Assembly (NCBI RefSeq): GCF_000247695.1
Contig: NW_004624782.1
Coordinates: 12,366,094-12,430,093 of the forward strand
Origin: Heterocephalus glaber
Lineage: Eukaryota; Chordata; Mammalia; Rodentia; Bathyergidae
Length of the DNA stretch: 64,000 nt
Reading direction: 5' to 3'
The position numbers were made by a program, and so were the translations under genes. Shown here piece after piece: positions 10,748 through 22,642 of this stretch. The notes beneath the pieces were generated by a model, which saw only the letters and a list, made by a program, of their open reading frames with translations, had not been told where the DNA came from and did not search any database. How positions within the stretch are numbered: the stretch's first letter is position 1; every line of letters starts with the position of its first letter.

Positions 10748-11314
10748 CATAAAGACTGCAAGTGTCTGAAAATATGGCCAAGTGTCCCGGGTGGGAGGTC
10801 AGGGAACAGAATGGCCCCTGGCAGAGCCACCTGCAGGGGCACTTCAGTGATGATGGCTGTGGAGTTGTCTTCCCTTTTCCTGATACTGACTTCATTTCCA
10901 GTAGTGATCGGAAGTTTCCTTTCTGAGTGAATTTCAATTAATAAAGTGAGTAATCTGGAGGAAAATACTAAGTCAATGGCACCCATGGCCGCAGGCTTGT
11001 GACAGTTGAGGAGGGAGGAAGCACAGGGCTGAGAGGAGGCTGGGTGGGGAGGGGCATGGGGCTCCCCAGGGGCCGGGCAGTGCAGGTGGCAGTGGCACAC
11101 GGGTGGCCGTGGGCTTTGGAAGCACTGTGGGCATTCGCGACAGGCCAGGCAGGGCCCTCTCCTCTTCCTGGGGGCGCAGGACTCCCAGGACGCTGAGCAT
11201 ATCCCTATTCCCCAGGACTTTTTCTTTGTCACTCCCTTTTGTCCCATTTCCCTTTGTCCTGTCTTTGTCTCTCACTCTTGTTTCTGTTCAGCCTCTCTCT
11301 TTACTTTCTCGTTT

Positions 11315-11505
11315 TCTTGTTTTTTTGCTTGTTTGTAAGTACTGGGATTGAACCCAGGACCTTTGCACTGAGCATTTCCAGCCCCCTCCCACCCGGCTTT
11401 TGAGTCAGGGCCTTACTAAGTCTGCAAGTTTCCCAGGATGGCCTCGAACTTGCAGTCCTCCTGCCTCAGTTCCCAAGTGCTGGGATTTCTTGTGCTTGGA
11501 TTAGA
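11315..11505 (-). repeat. B1-dID composite SINE, antisense
   Basis: A tail of T-rich sequence is followed by 'actgggattgaacccaggac' and 'gcactgagcatttcc' (ID unit), then 'cctcgaacttgcagtcctcc' and 'caagtgctgggattt' (B1 unit). Confidence 0.85.
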
Positions 11506-12069
11506 TGTACTAGGTCTTTCTCTTTGATTCTCCCTCTGTCTGCCATCTTCCTTCTCTGCCCTACTGCATGTCTCCTTCCTTCCCTCCCCCAGGGCGCCCA
11601 GTTATAGCTCCCCAAGCTCCAAGCAGGAATATCACCATGATCACGGGACCTGGTGCTGGGTTCCCTTTCTCCCATTTCCCCCTCGGACCCCTGACCTGCT
11701 GGTAGGAACCTGTGCCAGATTTGAGACAGAAGCTTCCGGCCCCCGGGCAGCAGCCTTTGGAGCCCTCCAGTTCCTTCCTCCACCCTCTCAGCCACTGGCT
11801 GAGGCACGAACCCTGCTCCTCTGGCATGTGGCTGGTTGGACTCTAAGTGTGCCAAGCTCCTGCAGTGCCCACAGTGATGCCACCCTGTTAGTTTCTCGGC
11901 CCAGGAAGCTGCCAGCATGGGAAAAAATGAGGGATGGGCGGGCAACTTGCTGCAGGACCTCTGGAGAACCAGAAACAACAGCATCTGCTTCCTCGGGCAC
12001 TTCAGGGTTAGAAAGCACTCAACCATCCCCTCCTGTGCAGCCCTGCCTTAGCCCAGGAAGCCTAGGTTT

Positions 12070-12200
12070 GGTGGCGCTATATTTCCAAGCCAGAGAGCAA
12101 GCTCAGAGGGGTAAAGCAACCCACCCAGGGTAACACAACATGAAAGAAGAGGTGTTCTTGACTCTGGGTTTGTCCAACTCGACATCCAGATGTGCTGCCA
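12070..12200 (-). repeat. MIR-like fragment, antisense
   Basis: 'aggggtaaagcaacccaccc' and 'agggtaacacaac' are the complement of the MIR core region that reads 'tgtgaccttgggcaagt' in sense. It is heavily decayed. Confidence 0.5.
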
Positions 12201-12214
12201 TTCCATCACAGCCT

Positions 12215-12380
12215 CTTCTATTCGTTCAGTGAGTCCGTCAGTCAACGAGCATTTATGAGGCACTTACTCTATGCCAGGCTGTCTTTGCGGTCTAGGAAAT
12301 AAAGGAACATGTAACACAGATGAGGCCCCTGCCCTTATGGAGCTGATATTCTTGTGAAGGGAGGCAGAAAATAGACACAG
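12215..12380 (+). repeat. L2 LINE 3' fragment
   Basis: 'gtcagtcaacgagcatttat', 'ggcacttactctatgccagg', 'gcccctgcccttatggagct' and 'gatattcttgtgaagg' follow the L2 3' consensus closely. Confidence 0.8.
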
Positions 12381-12479
12381 GAACGAATTTAAAATTCAGT
12401 TTCGTAAATATTATGGAGGAAGGGGGTGTGGGAGGGAAGGATTGGGTTGGTGGATTAAGAAAGGGAGATGGACTACCTG

Positions 12480-13885
12480 GGAGGCAGCGGCAGCTGGGTT
12501 TCAGGTAAGATCTGGACACTGTGAAGGTCTCGGTGCTGAGAGGCCTGGACGGGACAAGAAGGGCCCACTGTGGGCCCCACTTTCCACCGGAGCCACCAGG
12601 AGTTGAGGAGCAGAGGATGCGGGTGCGGCAGCCACAGCCCACCAGCTCCCAGCTCCTCCCAGGGTCTGGCCTTGTCCTGGCTTCGAGGGGCTCCACACAG
12701 ACGGCTGCAGGGTCTCTGGGCCCCTCTGGTCTGTGACAGGGTCCGAGAAGTGTGGCCCTCGAGACTGAGATGCCTACAGGGAGGTGGGTGCAGAGGCCTG
12801 GACCCTCTGCCATGCTCCACCCAGGAGTGAGGCCCTGGGCACCCGGGGCTCTGTGCCCCTGGCATCCCTGGCCCGGAGGCCTGCTCTTCCCATCTGTCAC
12901 GTGCTTGCAGGCCTCTTCCTCTCCCGACCAGGCCTGGGATGGAGGCCCTCTGGCTGCCAGGAAGTGAGGCCACTGGCTGTGCAGTAACGGGGACATTCTC
13001 AGACCCCCAGGCCCAAGGGCCCTGGGTCGTCACATGGGCAGTGAGAGAGGGGGAAGGACCAGGGGACAGCAGCCCCTCTCTGTCCTCAGGCAGATTCTGG
13101 CTGCCACCTTACCAGAGACAAATGGCAGGCAACGAAAGCTCACTCACTGTCTCAAAATGGCCACCAGGGAGTTTCCACTCCTGGGAGAAGCACATGGAAA
13201 TCCTGCCCCTGAGGAGAATTCTCCCTGGGCAGAGTGCCTCCATGACAGGCAGTGTCCTCCAAGGGCCCTCAGGCTCCCTGCATCTGAAGTGGCAGGAAGG
13301 AGCTGGGACAGCGGGAGCCAGGGAGCCGTGGCAGCTCTTCAGTGGGGAACAGCAGGACCGGACCCCCGGCCTAGGCAGGGATCCAGGAAGTCAGGGTGCG
13401 GAGGCCCTTGGGGCCTTGGGGTGCCACCCTTTTGGAGGTGAGGTTGTTACAGCTGATTATTTGCTTCCTTGTTGATCCAGCAGTCCCACCTCTAGGAACG
13501 TACCATCACCATCAGGTATATTCACATGTGTGGACCAAGGCTTACGGACAAAGGTACTCATTACAGCAAAGGGTGGAAAGCACCCTAAAACCCACAAACG
13601 GGGCCAATAGATTAAACTTTGACAACGGAAATCCGTGTGTCCCTCGCTGGCCTCAGCCCCTGCCCCTCTTCCTGCTTCGATCCTATCCAGCTGCTCCGAC
13701 CTCCTTGTGGTCTCTGGAACACTCTGCCTCTGGACCTTTGCACTTGCCATTCGGTTGCACGTGTCATGTTGTCACTGTCTCAGGGCTCGGATTCCAGGCT
13801 TTTCCACTATGTGTGTGGCCGTGTCCTCTGCTCGAATCCCAGCTGGGCTGCGGCTGGTCTGTCTTTACCAGCACCATCTACCCCA
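12480..13885. other. GC-rich unique sequence, nothing recognised
   Basis: No repeat or exon was recognised. The frame at 13396-14019 ends in a CA-rich tract and has no homology I can name. Confidence 0.45.
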
Positions 13886-13888
13886 CCG

Positions 13889-13960
13889 CAAACACACGCA
13901 CATGCACACACAGAGACACGCGCATCCACACCAGCATATATATACACAATGCAAAACAAC
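13889..13960. repeat. Imperfect (CA)n tract
   Basis: 'acacacgcacatgcacacac' and following interrupted CA units. Confidence 0.75.
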
Positions 13961-14329
13961 ACACAGCTTTGAAAACAAAACAAGCTGGGTTGAAGTCTAG
14001 GCTCCAGTGTGCTCTATAAGTATGTGCTTGAAAGAACAAAATATGTATTTTTAGGGGTTTATTTGGGAGGCAGAGGACAAAATATAAATAATAATTCAAA
14101 TGCATTAATTGTATTATTCCAGTTTTCAGTAGCTCAGCTCTTTGTGTGTTTATCAGTTTCTAAAAGAGTGTGTGTGTTTTAAAAATCTCTAAGTACCATG
14201 GTGGATTTATCCATTTCTTCCTGAGATTCTGCCAATTAGAGCTTAGTAATTTTTTTTTCAGCACTGGGGATCAACCCAAAGCCCACTGGCTCTCAGCTCC
14301 TCCCAGGCTCCGGCCTGGGACAAGTACTT

Positions 14330-15045
14330 GATGTTTTAAGCTTATGTTGTTAAGTAAACACATGTTTGTGATGGATCAACTTTTTTCTTGCTTTATTATT
14401 CTTTTTACATCTATAATTTCCATATTTATCCCTTATGATTTTTGGATCTTCAATTCTATTTGGTCAGTTAACCAAACTGTTAACCCAGATTACGGGGGTT
14501 CATATTTTCCAAGTAGTAAGTCCCTGATTTAAAAACATTTGAGTTGCAAACGTCCAAAGATACGCTCATACTTGGTTTTATGAACATTCGTAGATGCGAA
14601 CAAATTGCAGAAGTAGCTCACAATTGTAGTGCTGTGTGCTTACTGTACAGTGAGACAGTGCACAGCAGTTCAGGCCTTGGTCAGAGCCCGGGATGTCTGG
14701 AAGCAGGAGGAAAAGCATGGTGATGTGGAGGGAACTGTTAGAAAGTGCAAAGCAGTACACATTGCATATTTGTGTCCAAGGTGTCTAAGGTGTCTAAGAC
14801 TCACTGACTTAGGAATGAAACCGACTTAGGAACATTGTCCCGGAATGGAACTCATTCTTAGTTGGGGACTTACCATATATCTTTTTCTATTTATTTCTCT
14901 TTTACCTTCCTATGTTTTTTGAAATGTATCTCTTACATTGTTGGATCTGGTTGTTTTTTATTTCTGTGTCTGAAGAGTTCTATCTTTTACTTGGTGAATT
15001 TAACCCAGTTACATTTACTATAATCTGGATTTATTTCTATCAACC
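14330..15045 (-). mobile_element. L1 fragment, antisense, interrupted by a Tigger-type element
   Basis: 'cttgctttattattcttttt' before the interruption and 'atcttttacttggtgaattt', 'aacccagttacatttactat' after it resemble the reverse complement of L1 ORF2 3' sequence. Removing 14519-14870 joins the two parts. The frame is decayed. Confidence 0.55.
14519..14870. mobile_element. Short TcMar-Tigger-type element with TA target sites
   Basis: The ends are agtccctgattta and, in reverse complement, agtccccaactaa. Both are flanked by TA (14517-14518 and 14871-14872), the target duplicated by Tc1/mariner elements. Interior runs 'gagttgcaaacgtccaaaga' and 'gacttaggaatgaaaccgac' fit non-autonomous Tigger relatives such as MER44. 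At about 352 bp it is non-coding. The exact family was not verified. Confidence 0.65.
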
Positions 15046-15049
15046 CAAG

Positions 15050-16970
15050 CACTTATGAATTCTGCCCCCAACAGCCCAGTGGCACAGTCTGGCAAGACGA
15101 CAGAGGGGCCTAGGCCAATCAGTTCATCATGGTCTTGAGAAGAAAGAAAACCAACAGCCCGGGGAATTCCTGTGGCCCTAGCCCAGCCGCTCTGGCCTAC
15201 CCTACACCTTGGTGTCTAAGTCCACCCTACCACATTTGGAGTCTCACAGACACAAGTGGTGGCAACAGAGCTCCAGCTGGATTTAGAAGTGAAGGAATTG
15301 TAACTCATGTAACTGAAAAGGCCATGGATCACCTGCCATTTGAATACAGCACGATCCAGGTGCTCGATGACAAGCTGAGGGTTTCTCTTCCTCTCTCACA
15401 AATCACCTTCCTCTGTGTTGGCTTCATTTTGGGCTGGGCTCTCTCCACATGATGCACCCATCGACTCTGAGCTTAGCAAAGAGCACCTCTGATGGCCCAG
15501 CAGTTCTACAAGCACAGCAGACTTGAAGCTCATGGCCCTCACTTGTGTCCTGGGCCCATCCCTGAACTGATGGGGATGGAATGCTGCAAATGGCCAGGCC
15601 TTGGGGATACTTTTAGGGCCGGAATGGGTGAGACTGACATGCTGATGATGGAGAAGGAGGGTTTCCAAAGGGCAGTCACAGTGATCCAAGCTAGAGCAGG
15701 GGGAAGGGAAAGCCATAGACACCCACTGCGAACACTATGACATGGGGACAGTCAGAGACTAGGGGCACTTCACTGCCTCCCTCCTAAGACAGAATGTGAC
15801 TTATCTCTCAGCAAAGTCCACCAAAGCCAAGGGCCTTAACCTTCTCATGGACAGCTCTTCCTCCCCTCTGCTCACCTGCAAGAAAATCCTTGAGAGAAAA
15901 AATTACAGAGTGACCTTTAGAAATACACAGCTCTGCCTCAGATAGAGTAAGTCTCAGCTCCCTGGACCACAAGCAAAATGAAGGTCACGGCACTCGGAGA
16001 AATCTCCAGAAAGCCCTAAGCCTCAGTCTTCGAAGTGGGGGATGGGGGTCTCTTTCCAGGTCAAGGGCCTTCTGCCAGGGGCATTCTGGCCACAGAAGGA
16101 GCCCAGCCCACATGCACGCACGGCCTCACTTAGCTGGACATCTGCTCACCTGACAACATTCACACAGGCTCCCACCGGGTCCTTCTGGCTTCCAGTTGCA
16201 CAGAACAGAGCAGGACACGGCCCCTGCCATGAGGCTCAGGACGAGCTGAGTGTGAGACCAAGATGGCAGGAGCCCCAGCTACTCTTCTGGGAGCCAGCTT
16301 GACTCACCCCACTCACTGGGCTCCTGGCTGCCCCAAGCTCCAGGCCGGCAGCCTCTGGGGATTTTCCTTGCTGCCTGCATTTCTCAATCTCACCATGCCC
16401 CACAGCCACCAGGCTCCCCACCCTTTGACTTCCCTCCCCCCACCTGGACTTGGGATGTGATTCTGAAATGGACTCGTCACGACTGAGAACCCTCCGTAGG
16501 CTCCTGGTCACCTTGGAAGCGATGCCTACCCCAGTGTCACCTGGGATCCAACCCTTGGCTGTTCTGTGCATCTCACTGGGAGCCCTGCAGGCCGTCCCAG
16601 CCCCAGTGGACTCAGGCAACTGCCACATGGCAGGAGAAGAGGCAGCTGTGCTGGATAAACATCAGCAACGGGGCTTGGACCCCTCCCCGACTAGATTCGC
16701 CTTCCTGTGTTCCCACTTCCCTTTGTTTTTCTCTGTACCTCTCAGAATCTCTCAGCACTTCTCTCCATCTCTGCATCTGTGTCCTCTCACACAGAGACAC
16801 CTCCTTCCCACTGTTGGCCTGGCCTGTGTCCCTTCCTCATTATCTGGCCCACACATACGTGAAAGTCCCAGAGTTGCCATGACAATACCAGCTCACAGCA
16901 AGCAAGCATGGTCCTTTGTCACCTGCTTAGTCGCTAAGCCCTCCCAACCCTCCCATAATAGCTCTGACCA
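15050..16970. other. Mostly unique sequence; possible ancient repeat at 15050-15760
   Basis: The first 700 bp have the feel of a decayed interspersed repeat ('gtgttggcttcattttgggc') that I could not assign. The remainder (15760-16970) is GC-rich without recognised content. No exon signals were found. Confidence 0.35.
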
Positions 16971-16974
16971 CTGT

Positions 16975-17085
16975 CCCATTCTGGAGGAGAAACTGAGGCT
17001 GAGGGGATGGAGAGCTTAGTTAGAGGCTCACGGCCAGTGGTGGGGTCGGGATCCACACCGGGCACTGGGCCTGCAGCCCTATCCA
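16975..17085 (-). repeat. MIR SINE fragment, antisense
   Basis: 'ggaggagaaactgaggctga', 'gctcacggccagtgg' and 'ggtcgggatccacacc' are the complement of the MIR core and 5' part. Confidence 0.65.
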
Positions 17086-17089
17086 GTGG

Positions 17090-18200
17090 AGAGTCTCACT
17101 TCTACTTTTGCAGACCTACATGGCACTTGTTAAGCCCCATTTGCACCCTGAGAGCGAGTGCAGAGCATGAACACAGTTTGTGGCAACATCCTGACGGTGT
17201 GAGAGACACAGGAATGACCAGGACAGACCAAATCCTGCCCTTGGGCCCATGCGCCAGCGACGACAACAGAAGATACGTGTATCAGGACAGTGGCCTGGAG
17301 CTCTTCAGGCCTGTTAGTTAACTTCTCTGGGCTTGCTTTTCACCATCTCTAAACCGGGGTGTGATGCCATGTACAACGCCTGTGGAAACCCTAGGAGGCA
17401 GGGGTCTGGCTCCCTCCTGGATCAGTTGCAGCTGTGTAGACCAGTGGGCCCCTCCCTCCAAGCTGCCTAGGAGCTCCTCAGAGCCTGGCCCCCTGCTGCT
17501 GGTGGAGGGACTGGAGTTAGACTTACCCAGTATATAAAGGACTCTAGAAGTCCAGCGGTTTGGCCTCAGTTTCCCTGCTTGGTGTCCTACCCAACCCACT
17601 CCTCTGCAGCCAGATGCTATCCCTCTACTGTCCCTCTGCTGGACAGAGTCCTGGACCCTCAGAAGGGGGCACAGAAAGCGTGCCGAGGACCTGAGACAGA
17701 GCTGGCACTGACTTGGTTACCTCCCGGGGCCACGCCCCTCAGAACCCAGCCTTCCCACTGACCAGTGCCCCGGAGGCCCAGCCTTCTTGCTTGTCCCCAG
17801 ACACTGAGCCACGGAGCTCCCGGCATTCTCTGCTCCACCCTCCTCTAAGTCCACTGAAGCTGCAGGAAACCTGCAGGTCCACCAACATGGATTTTACTTC
17901 CAGTTTTTATTAACTTATTAAAATTCCTACCTCTTCCTTTCCCCCTCAAAGCCCAGTTTTCACCTGGCCCCATGCCTGGGGCAGGCTTATTTGTATGAAA
18001 GCCCCTACGGCCTGCACAGTTCCCCGTCTTTACTTCCAGGAGCTGTAAAGGATGCGCCAGAATTTAAATCAGGAATGATCAGCCTCCCAGGTGACAACAG
18101 CAGCCAGCCTGCAGCCCCTCCTCTGGAAGACTCCCCGGCTGGCCCCAGCCCGAGGGTCCTGCTTCCCTTCTAGGAATTCAGCCCCTTCTGTAGAACACTG
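17090..18200. other. Unique intronic sequence, nothing recognised
   Basis: No repeat, RNA gene or exon with splice sites was seen. Confidence 0.45.
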
Positions 18201-18204
18201 ATTT

Positions 18205-18320
18205 GACTAACACTCCAGCTCATTCATTCATTCAGCTAACATTTAAGAAGCATCCTCTAAATGCCAGGCTTTGGAGCAGCCACTGGGGACAAGGTGCAGC
18301 TGGTCCCCCAAGGCTAATGA
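18205..18320 (+). repeat. L2 LINE 3' fragment
   Basis: 'attcattcattcagctaaca', 'aaatgccaggctttgg' and 'actggggacaaggtgcagct' follow the L2 3' end. Confidence 0.65.
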
Positions 18321-18329
18321 GAATGACAT

Positions 18330-20245
18330 AAACAGTGAAGTGAAATCAATTATTACAAATACTGAAATAGAAATATGTACAGCCCCGATCGAAACCTGGC
18401 TTTCCCCGGGCTGAATCCAACCTGCAGATGTTAGTGAGAGCCGTAAACTCGGTTGGGGTTTTTTGGCCAACATTTAAAAATCTGGAAGGTTTCCATTAAA
18501 ATATCAGAGTTTTGGCTTCTCCTGTAAAAATCAGAAACCCTGGTAACACTGGCTGTACATTTCCACTTAGCAACTGCTATATAGTCTAAGCGGTTGTGCC
18601 CTCCCCATTCACCTGCTGAAATCTACAGTAATTCCCAGTTCAGTGGTACTAGGAGTGGAGCCCTCTCGAAGGCGATTAGTGCCCTTATTCTCCAGAAGAG
18701 GCCCCAAAGAGCTGCTTTTCCTTCCACCACATGCGGGCGTGGCTGGAACGCAGTCCATAAACCAGGAGGAGCCCTCAGCACACAGCAAATCTGCTGATGC
18801 CTGAATCTTGTATTTCCGAGCTTCCAGAACTGTGATCAGCCGTGGCTGTGGTTTCCAAGCCACCAGCTGATGGTCTTTTTGTTTATGGATGAAGCTGGCC
18901 CCTCCTGGTGAGCTGGGCTGTGGCTGCACTGTTTCATGGGGGCCCCTGGGTCCCCATTGGCTCCCTGGCTGATGCCCTTGGCAATATTCCAGCACTCAGT
19001 CACCCCTACTTCTTTCCAAGCAGCTGACGCATTTGAATTTCAACCCCTGGAGACTGAAGGAGGGACAGGGCCCTTCTGTGCCCTCTGGGCTTCAAGAAGC
19101 TTCTGAGAGAGGAGGTGGCTTAAAGCTGGGAGTGGGGCAATGAGCCTGCTCACCCAGAGGGTGGTGTGGGGAGGGATCGGGGCCTGACAGGTAAGAGCAG
19201 GGCTACAGGGAGGGCAAAAGGAGGCCCCTGGGTTGCAGGAGTGGGGAGGCGGCTTCGAGGAGAGTGAGCAGCTCTTCTCCCTTTGCTCAGTTCTTCCTGA
19301 CCAGGACCTAGGGCATCAGAGAGGCTCAGGAGATGTGGTTCTCTTTGCTGCGGTTCTTTGCCGTCTCCCTCCCTCCTCCTTTCCTGTGCACCCTCTCTGT
19401 CCTCTCTCCGCCCCTCCCTCAGGCCCACTGGGTCTGTCCATCATCTCCACTAGAGGTCCTGCCTCCAGCCCACCTGCAGGAGGTGCTGCTACACCTGGCG
19501 CTCCTGTCCCCAGCAGAGACCTGCTCTGTTCCTATCACAGGCACTGCCCTGGCACCTGTGTCTGCACACCTCCCAGCAATGCCACTCCACCTCCACCCCG
19601 GGACTGGTTCCGCCTCTGCCCAGCCTGGTATTTGAGGCCAGCTGCGGTCTGAGCCCCTTTCCTCTCCCTGACCCCACCCAGTGCAGTCTGGGGAGCACTG
19701 TCCACCACAAACTCCAGAGCCGGAGGGGCTTCAGGGCACCCAGAGGGGAGAGGGCAGGGAGGCAGCTAAACATCCTGCCATACACAGGACAGCCAACCAC
19801 AGAAGAGGTCTGGCCCGAAAGGTCATGTGCCAGATGTGAGACGTCCTGGCCCAGGGAGTCAGGGGTGCAGGAAAGCAAACAAAATGCACAGTCAAGAGCG
19901 GATGAGGACTTGTTGGCTTACTGACAGTCACACACGCACGTGATCCTGGAGGGTTATGATGGAGCCGATAGGCTCCTCACCAGGGATGTTGTGGACGTCT
20001 CCCATGTGCTCACTGTGACTCTGACATCAGCAAGCCAGCTGAAGTAGGGCACATACGGTTCTGGGCACCATGACACACCTCATGATGGCAGCAAAAGCCG
20101 ATGTTACTGGTTGGTTTATTCACTATGCATAGCTGCATCATTATTGTAGTGTCCACCCTCTGCTTCTGAACAGTGAGCCAGGTGACACCAGCACCGGCCG
20201 CATCCACATCCATCCTGTGTTCTCCGTGTCCCTCGATGGCATCCA
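18330..20245. other. Unique intronic sequence, nothing recognised
   Basis: AT-richer up to about 18600, then GC-rich with a long pyrimidine-rich stretch around 19355-19425. No exon or repeat was identified. Confidence 0.45.
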
Positions 20246-20249
20246 GAGG

Positions 20250-20450
20250 CCACACTGAAGCTGGCTGTGGTGGTGTGTGCCTGACATTTCAGCACAGAGG
20301 GAGGCTGAGGCAGGAGGCAGCTCAGGTTCAAGGCCAGCCTAGGCAACTTAGTGACTTTGTGAGACCTTGTCTCAAAAATAAAAAGTAAAAAGAAAAGGAG
20401 GGGCTTGGGATATAGCTCAGTGTGAAGGTGTCGGTAGAGGTGAGTGTCCT
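20250..20450 (+). repeat. B1-dID composite SINE, sense
   Basis: The B1 unit ('gctggctgtggtggtgtgtg', 'gaggctgaggcaggaggcag', 'aggccagcctaggcaactta') is followed by an A-rich linker and a decayed ID unit ('gggatatagctcagtgtgaa'). Confidence 0.88.
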
Positions 20451-20567
20451 CCACTGCCTAGGTATGTGTCAGCGTGTGCTGTGCAGAGTTCACACAAGGA
20501 CGAAACTGCCTGACAGCTCAGCTCTCAGACATACCCATTCTTAAGTGGCGCGTGGCTGTGTGAGTTC

Positions 20568-20640
20568 TTTTTTCTGCTCAACAAATACGGGTTGAGGGCC
20601 TACCACATTTCAAGTGCCGCTGGAAAGTGGGTAAGTGCTA
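20568..20640 (+). repeat. L2 LINE fragment
   Basis: 'ctcaacaaatacgggttgag' and 'ggcctaccacatttcaagtg' match the L2 3' end. Confidence 0.55.
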
Positions 20641-20649
20641 TTAAGAAAA

Positions 20650-20868
20650 CAAAGCCCAGGCAGTGGACATCTGTAATTCCAGCTACTTGGGAGGCTGAGG
20701 CAGGAGATGGAACGTTCGAGGGCCAACCTGGGCAAGTACGTGAAACTGTTTAAAAAAATAAAAAACCTGTGAAATAAATGGCTGGGGTTGCAGGTCAGTG
20801 GTAGAGCACTTGCTTAGTACGTGCGAGGCCCAGGGTTAGCTCACCAGCACCACAAAACAAACACAAAG
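20650..20868 (+). repeat. B1-dID composite SINE, sense
   Basis: The B1 unit ('gtaattccagctacttggga', 'ggctgaggcaggag') and the ID unit ('gtcagtggtagagcacttgc', 'gaggcccagggttagc') are joined by an A-rich linker. The ID part is of the older 'tagagc...cagcaccac' type, unlike the GGTACC copies elsewhere in the window. Confidence 0.88.
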
Positions 20869-21644
20869 TGGGAGGGAATGGAAGGGGACTGGGGGAGGAA
20901 GATGCCAGGAAGGTGGCGGCTGAGTGTCGAGGACCCGAGCACTTGGGGTGGAGAACGGAAGAAGAAGCCTGGCAGGCCCAGGCTCGGCAGGGCCACACCC
21001 AGCAGGGCCCCCGGCTGGCTGGAGGGAGCGCTAAAACGGAAGGCAAAGGCCACATCTTGTGGTTCTGGCAAAGAGCTTGGATTTTATTCTACCAATGGAA
21101 CATTTGATAAATACCAGCTAGAAATGACAAAGACAGACCTTCTAACAAACCTTCAAAACAGTCAAATCAGGCTGAGTGAAAACAGGCTCCTACATATTTT
21201 AAGTCTCTACGGGGCCTGGAACTGTAGTGCCACACAGAGAGCTAGTCGTGCTTTTGATAGATACGGACTTTAGGTCAGTTGGTACTGAGCAAATGGGTCA
21301 CCCCATCTGTGGATGTGGCTGCAGAATATTACACGGTGTTAGTTTATGGTTTTGCCCTGCACTTTCCCCTTCTTTTCCTTTGTTTAATAGGTAAGAGGCT
21401 CTGGACTTCCTTGTCCCCCGGGCACTGCAGGGGAACGCAAAGTTCTCCCCTCCCAGTCTCTAGCTTCAAAAGCCCTTCCTTTACTGGAAATTATTCCGGG
21501 GCCTCTGAGGCCCAGAGGAAGAGCCAGTCTTCTCCCCTTCAGGAGGAAAAGCGATTGAGTGGCTTTCCCTTGGCTGAAGCAGGGCAAGTGGCTGAAGACC
21601 AGGCCGAGTTTGGTTGGTGGCAGAGGGTTTAAAAACAATTTGAA

Positions 21645-22215
21645 TTAAAAAGTTAAACACGGAGTTACCGTGGGACCCAGCAGTTCTTCTCCCTGGTTTA
21701 TGCCCAGGTGACAACAGATATCTGCGTGAACACCGGAGCACGAATGTTTGCAGCAGCATCATTCACAACAGCCAGAAGGAGGAACAGCCTAAGTGCACAT
21801 TAACTGACGAGTGGGTAAAGAAAAGGTGATCTATCCACATAGTGGATTATTATTCAGCCAGGAATCAAAGGAAGCAAATTCTGACTGGAGCTACAACACA
21901 CATGAATCTTGAAAGCATTATGGTGAGTGAAAGAAGCTACTCATAAAACACCATATATTGTATGATTCCATTTATATAAAATGCCCAGAATAGACAAATC
22001 CATGGGGATAGAGAGTCTATTAGTGGTTGCCTGGGGCTGGGGGTGTGGATGGAAAATAGGGAGTAACTGCTCGTGGGTATGAGGTTTATTTTGGGGGTAA
22101 TGAAAATGTTTTAAAATTAGATTGTGGCACAGCTTACTCAATATCATTGAATTATATTTTCAATGGCCAAAGATTATGATATGTAAATTATACCTTAATA
22201 AAGTTGTTTTTTAAA
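21645..22215 (+). mobile_element. L1M 3' UTR fragment, sense
   Basis: Phrases such as 'gaatgtttgcagcagcatca', 'gtgagtgaaagaagctactc', 'tgtatgattccatttatata', 'ttagtggttgcctggggctg' and the terminal 'ttaccttaataaag' are the standard 3' region of mammalian L1M elements. It ends in a polyadenylation signal and T-rich sequence. It is truncated at the 5' end and has no open frame. Confidence 0.85.
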
Positions 22216-22489
22216 ACATTTTGAATTAAAAATCAGGAGGTTTTTTGCCATGAAACCCCAGAGTTTGGCTCTCCTCAAATGCCATGCCCATTTCTCCATG
22301 GCAACAATGAGCTGCTGATGGGGTGCGTGTTCCCGGGACTGCCTGCCGTTACTGCACCACGTGGGCCGACAGCTTAGGGTGAGGCCGGCAGTCTCCGTGA
22401 CAGCCCATTCTGCAGCCCAGGTGCGTCCCCAGGCGCCAAAGCCCTGGTGAGCAGGACACTGGATACTCGGCATGCGCCTGTGTGACAGT

Positions 22490-22642
22490 GAGGCACAAGA
22501 GCTCTGAAGCCAGAATTCCCACTTACTAGCTGTGCGCCTCAGTCTGCTTATCTACCAAATGGGGAGAACACCAGTGCCTGCCATCCTAGGGTCATACCGA
22601 GGCCATATGCCCAGCACATAGTAGGCACTCAATAAATGCGAT
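22490..22642 (+). repeat. MIR SINE, sense
   Basis: 'agctgtgcgcctcagtctgc', 'ctaccaaatggggagaacac' and 'tagtaggcactcaataaatg' run from the MIR core to its 3' end. Confidence 0.8.

Noticed and set aside
10453..11247. 264-codon minus-strand frame
   Set aside because: It is open through the (CA)n/(CG)n tract, which yields Val-Cys and Arg-Ala repeats. This is a composition artefact.
15129..15452. 107-codon frame considered as a retropseudogene
   Set aside because: The peptide matches no family I know, and the DNA looks more like a decayed interspersed repeat. No poly-A tail or target duplication was found.
19355..19425. Pyrimidine-rich stretch as an extended splice acceptor
   Set aside because: On the plus strand no AG followed by an exon-like frame with a donor is seen, and the GSG1L direction is opposite.
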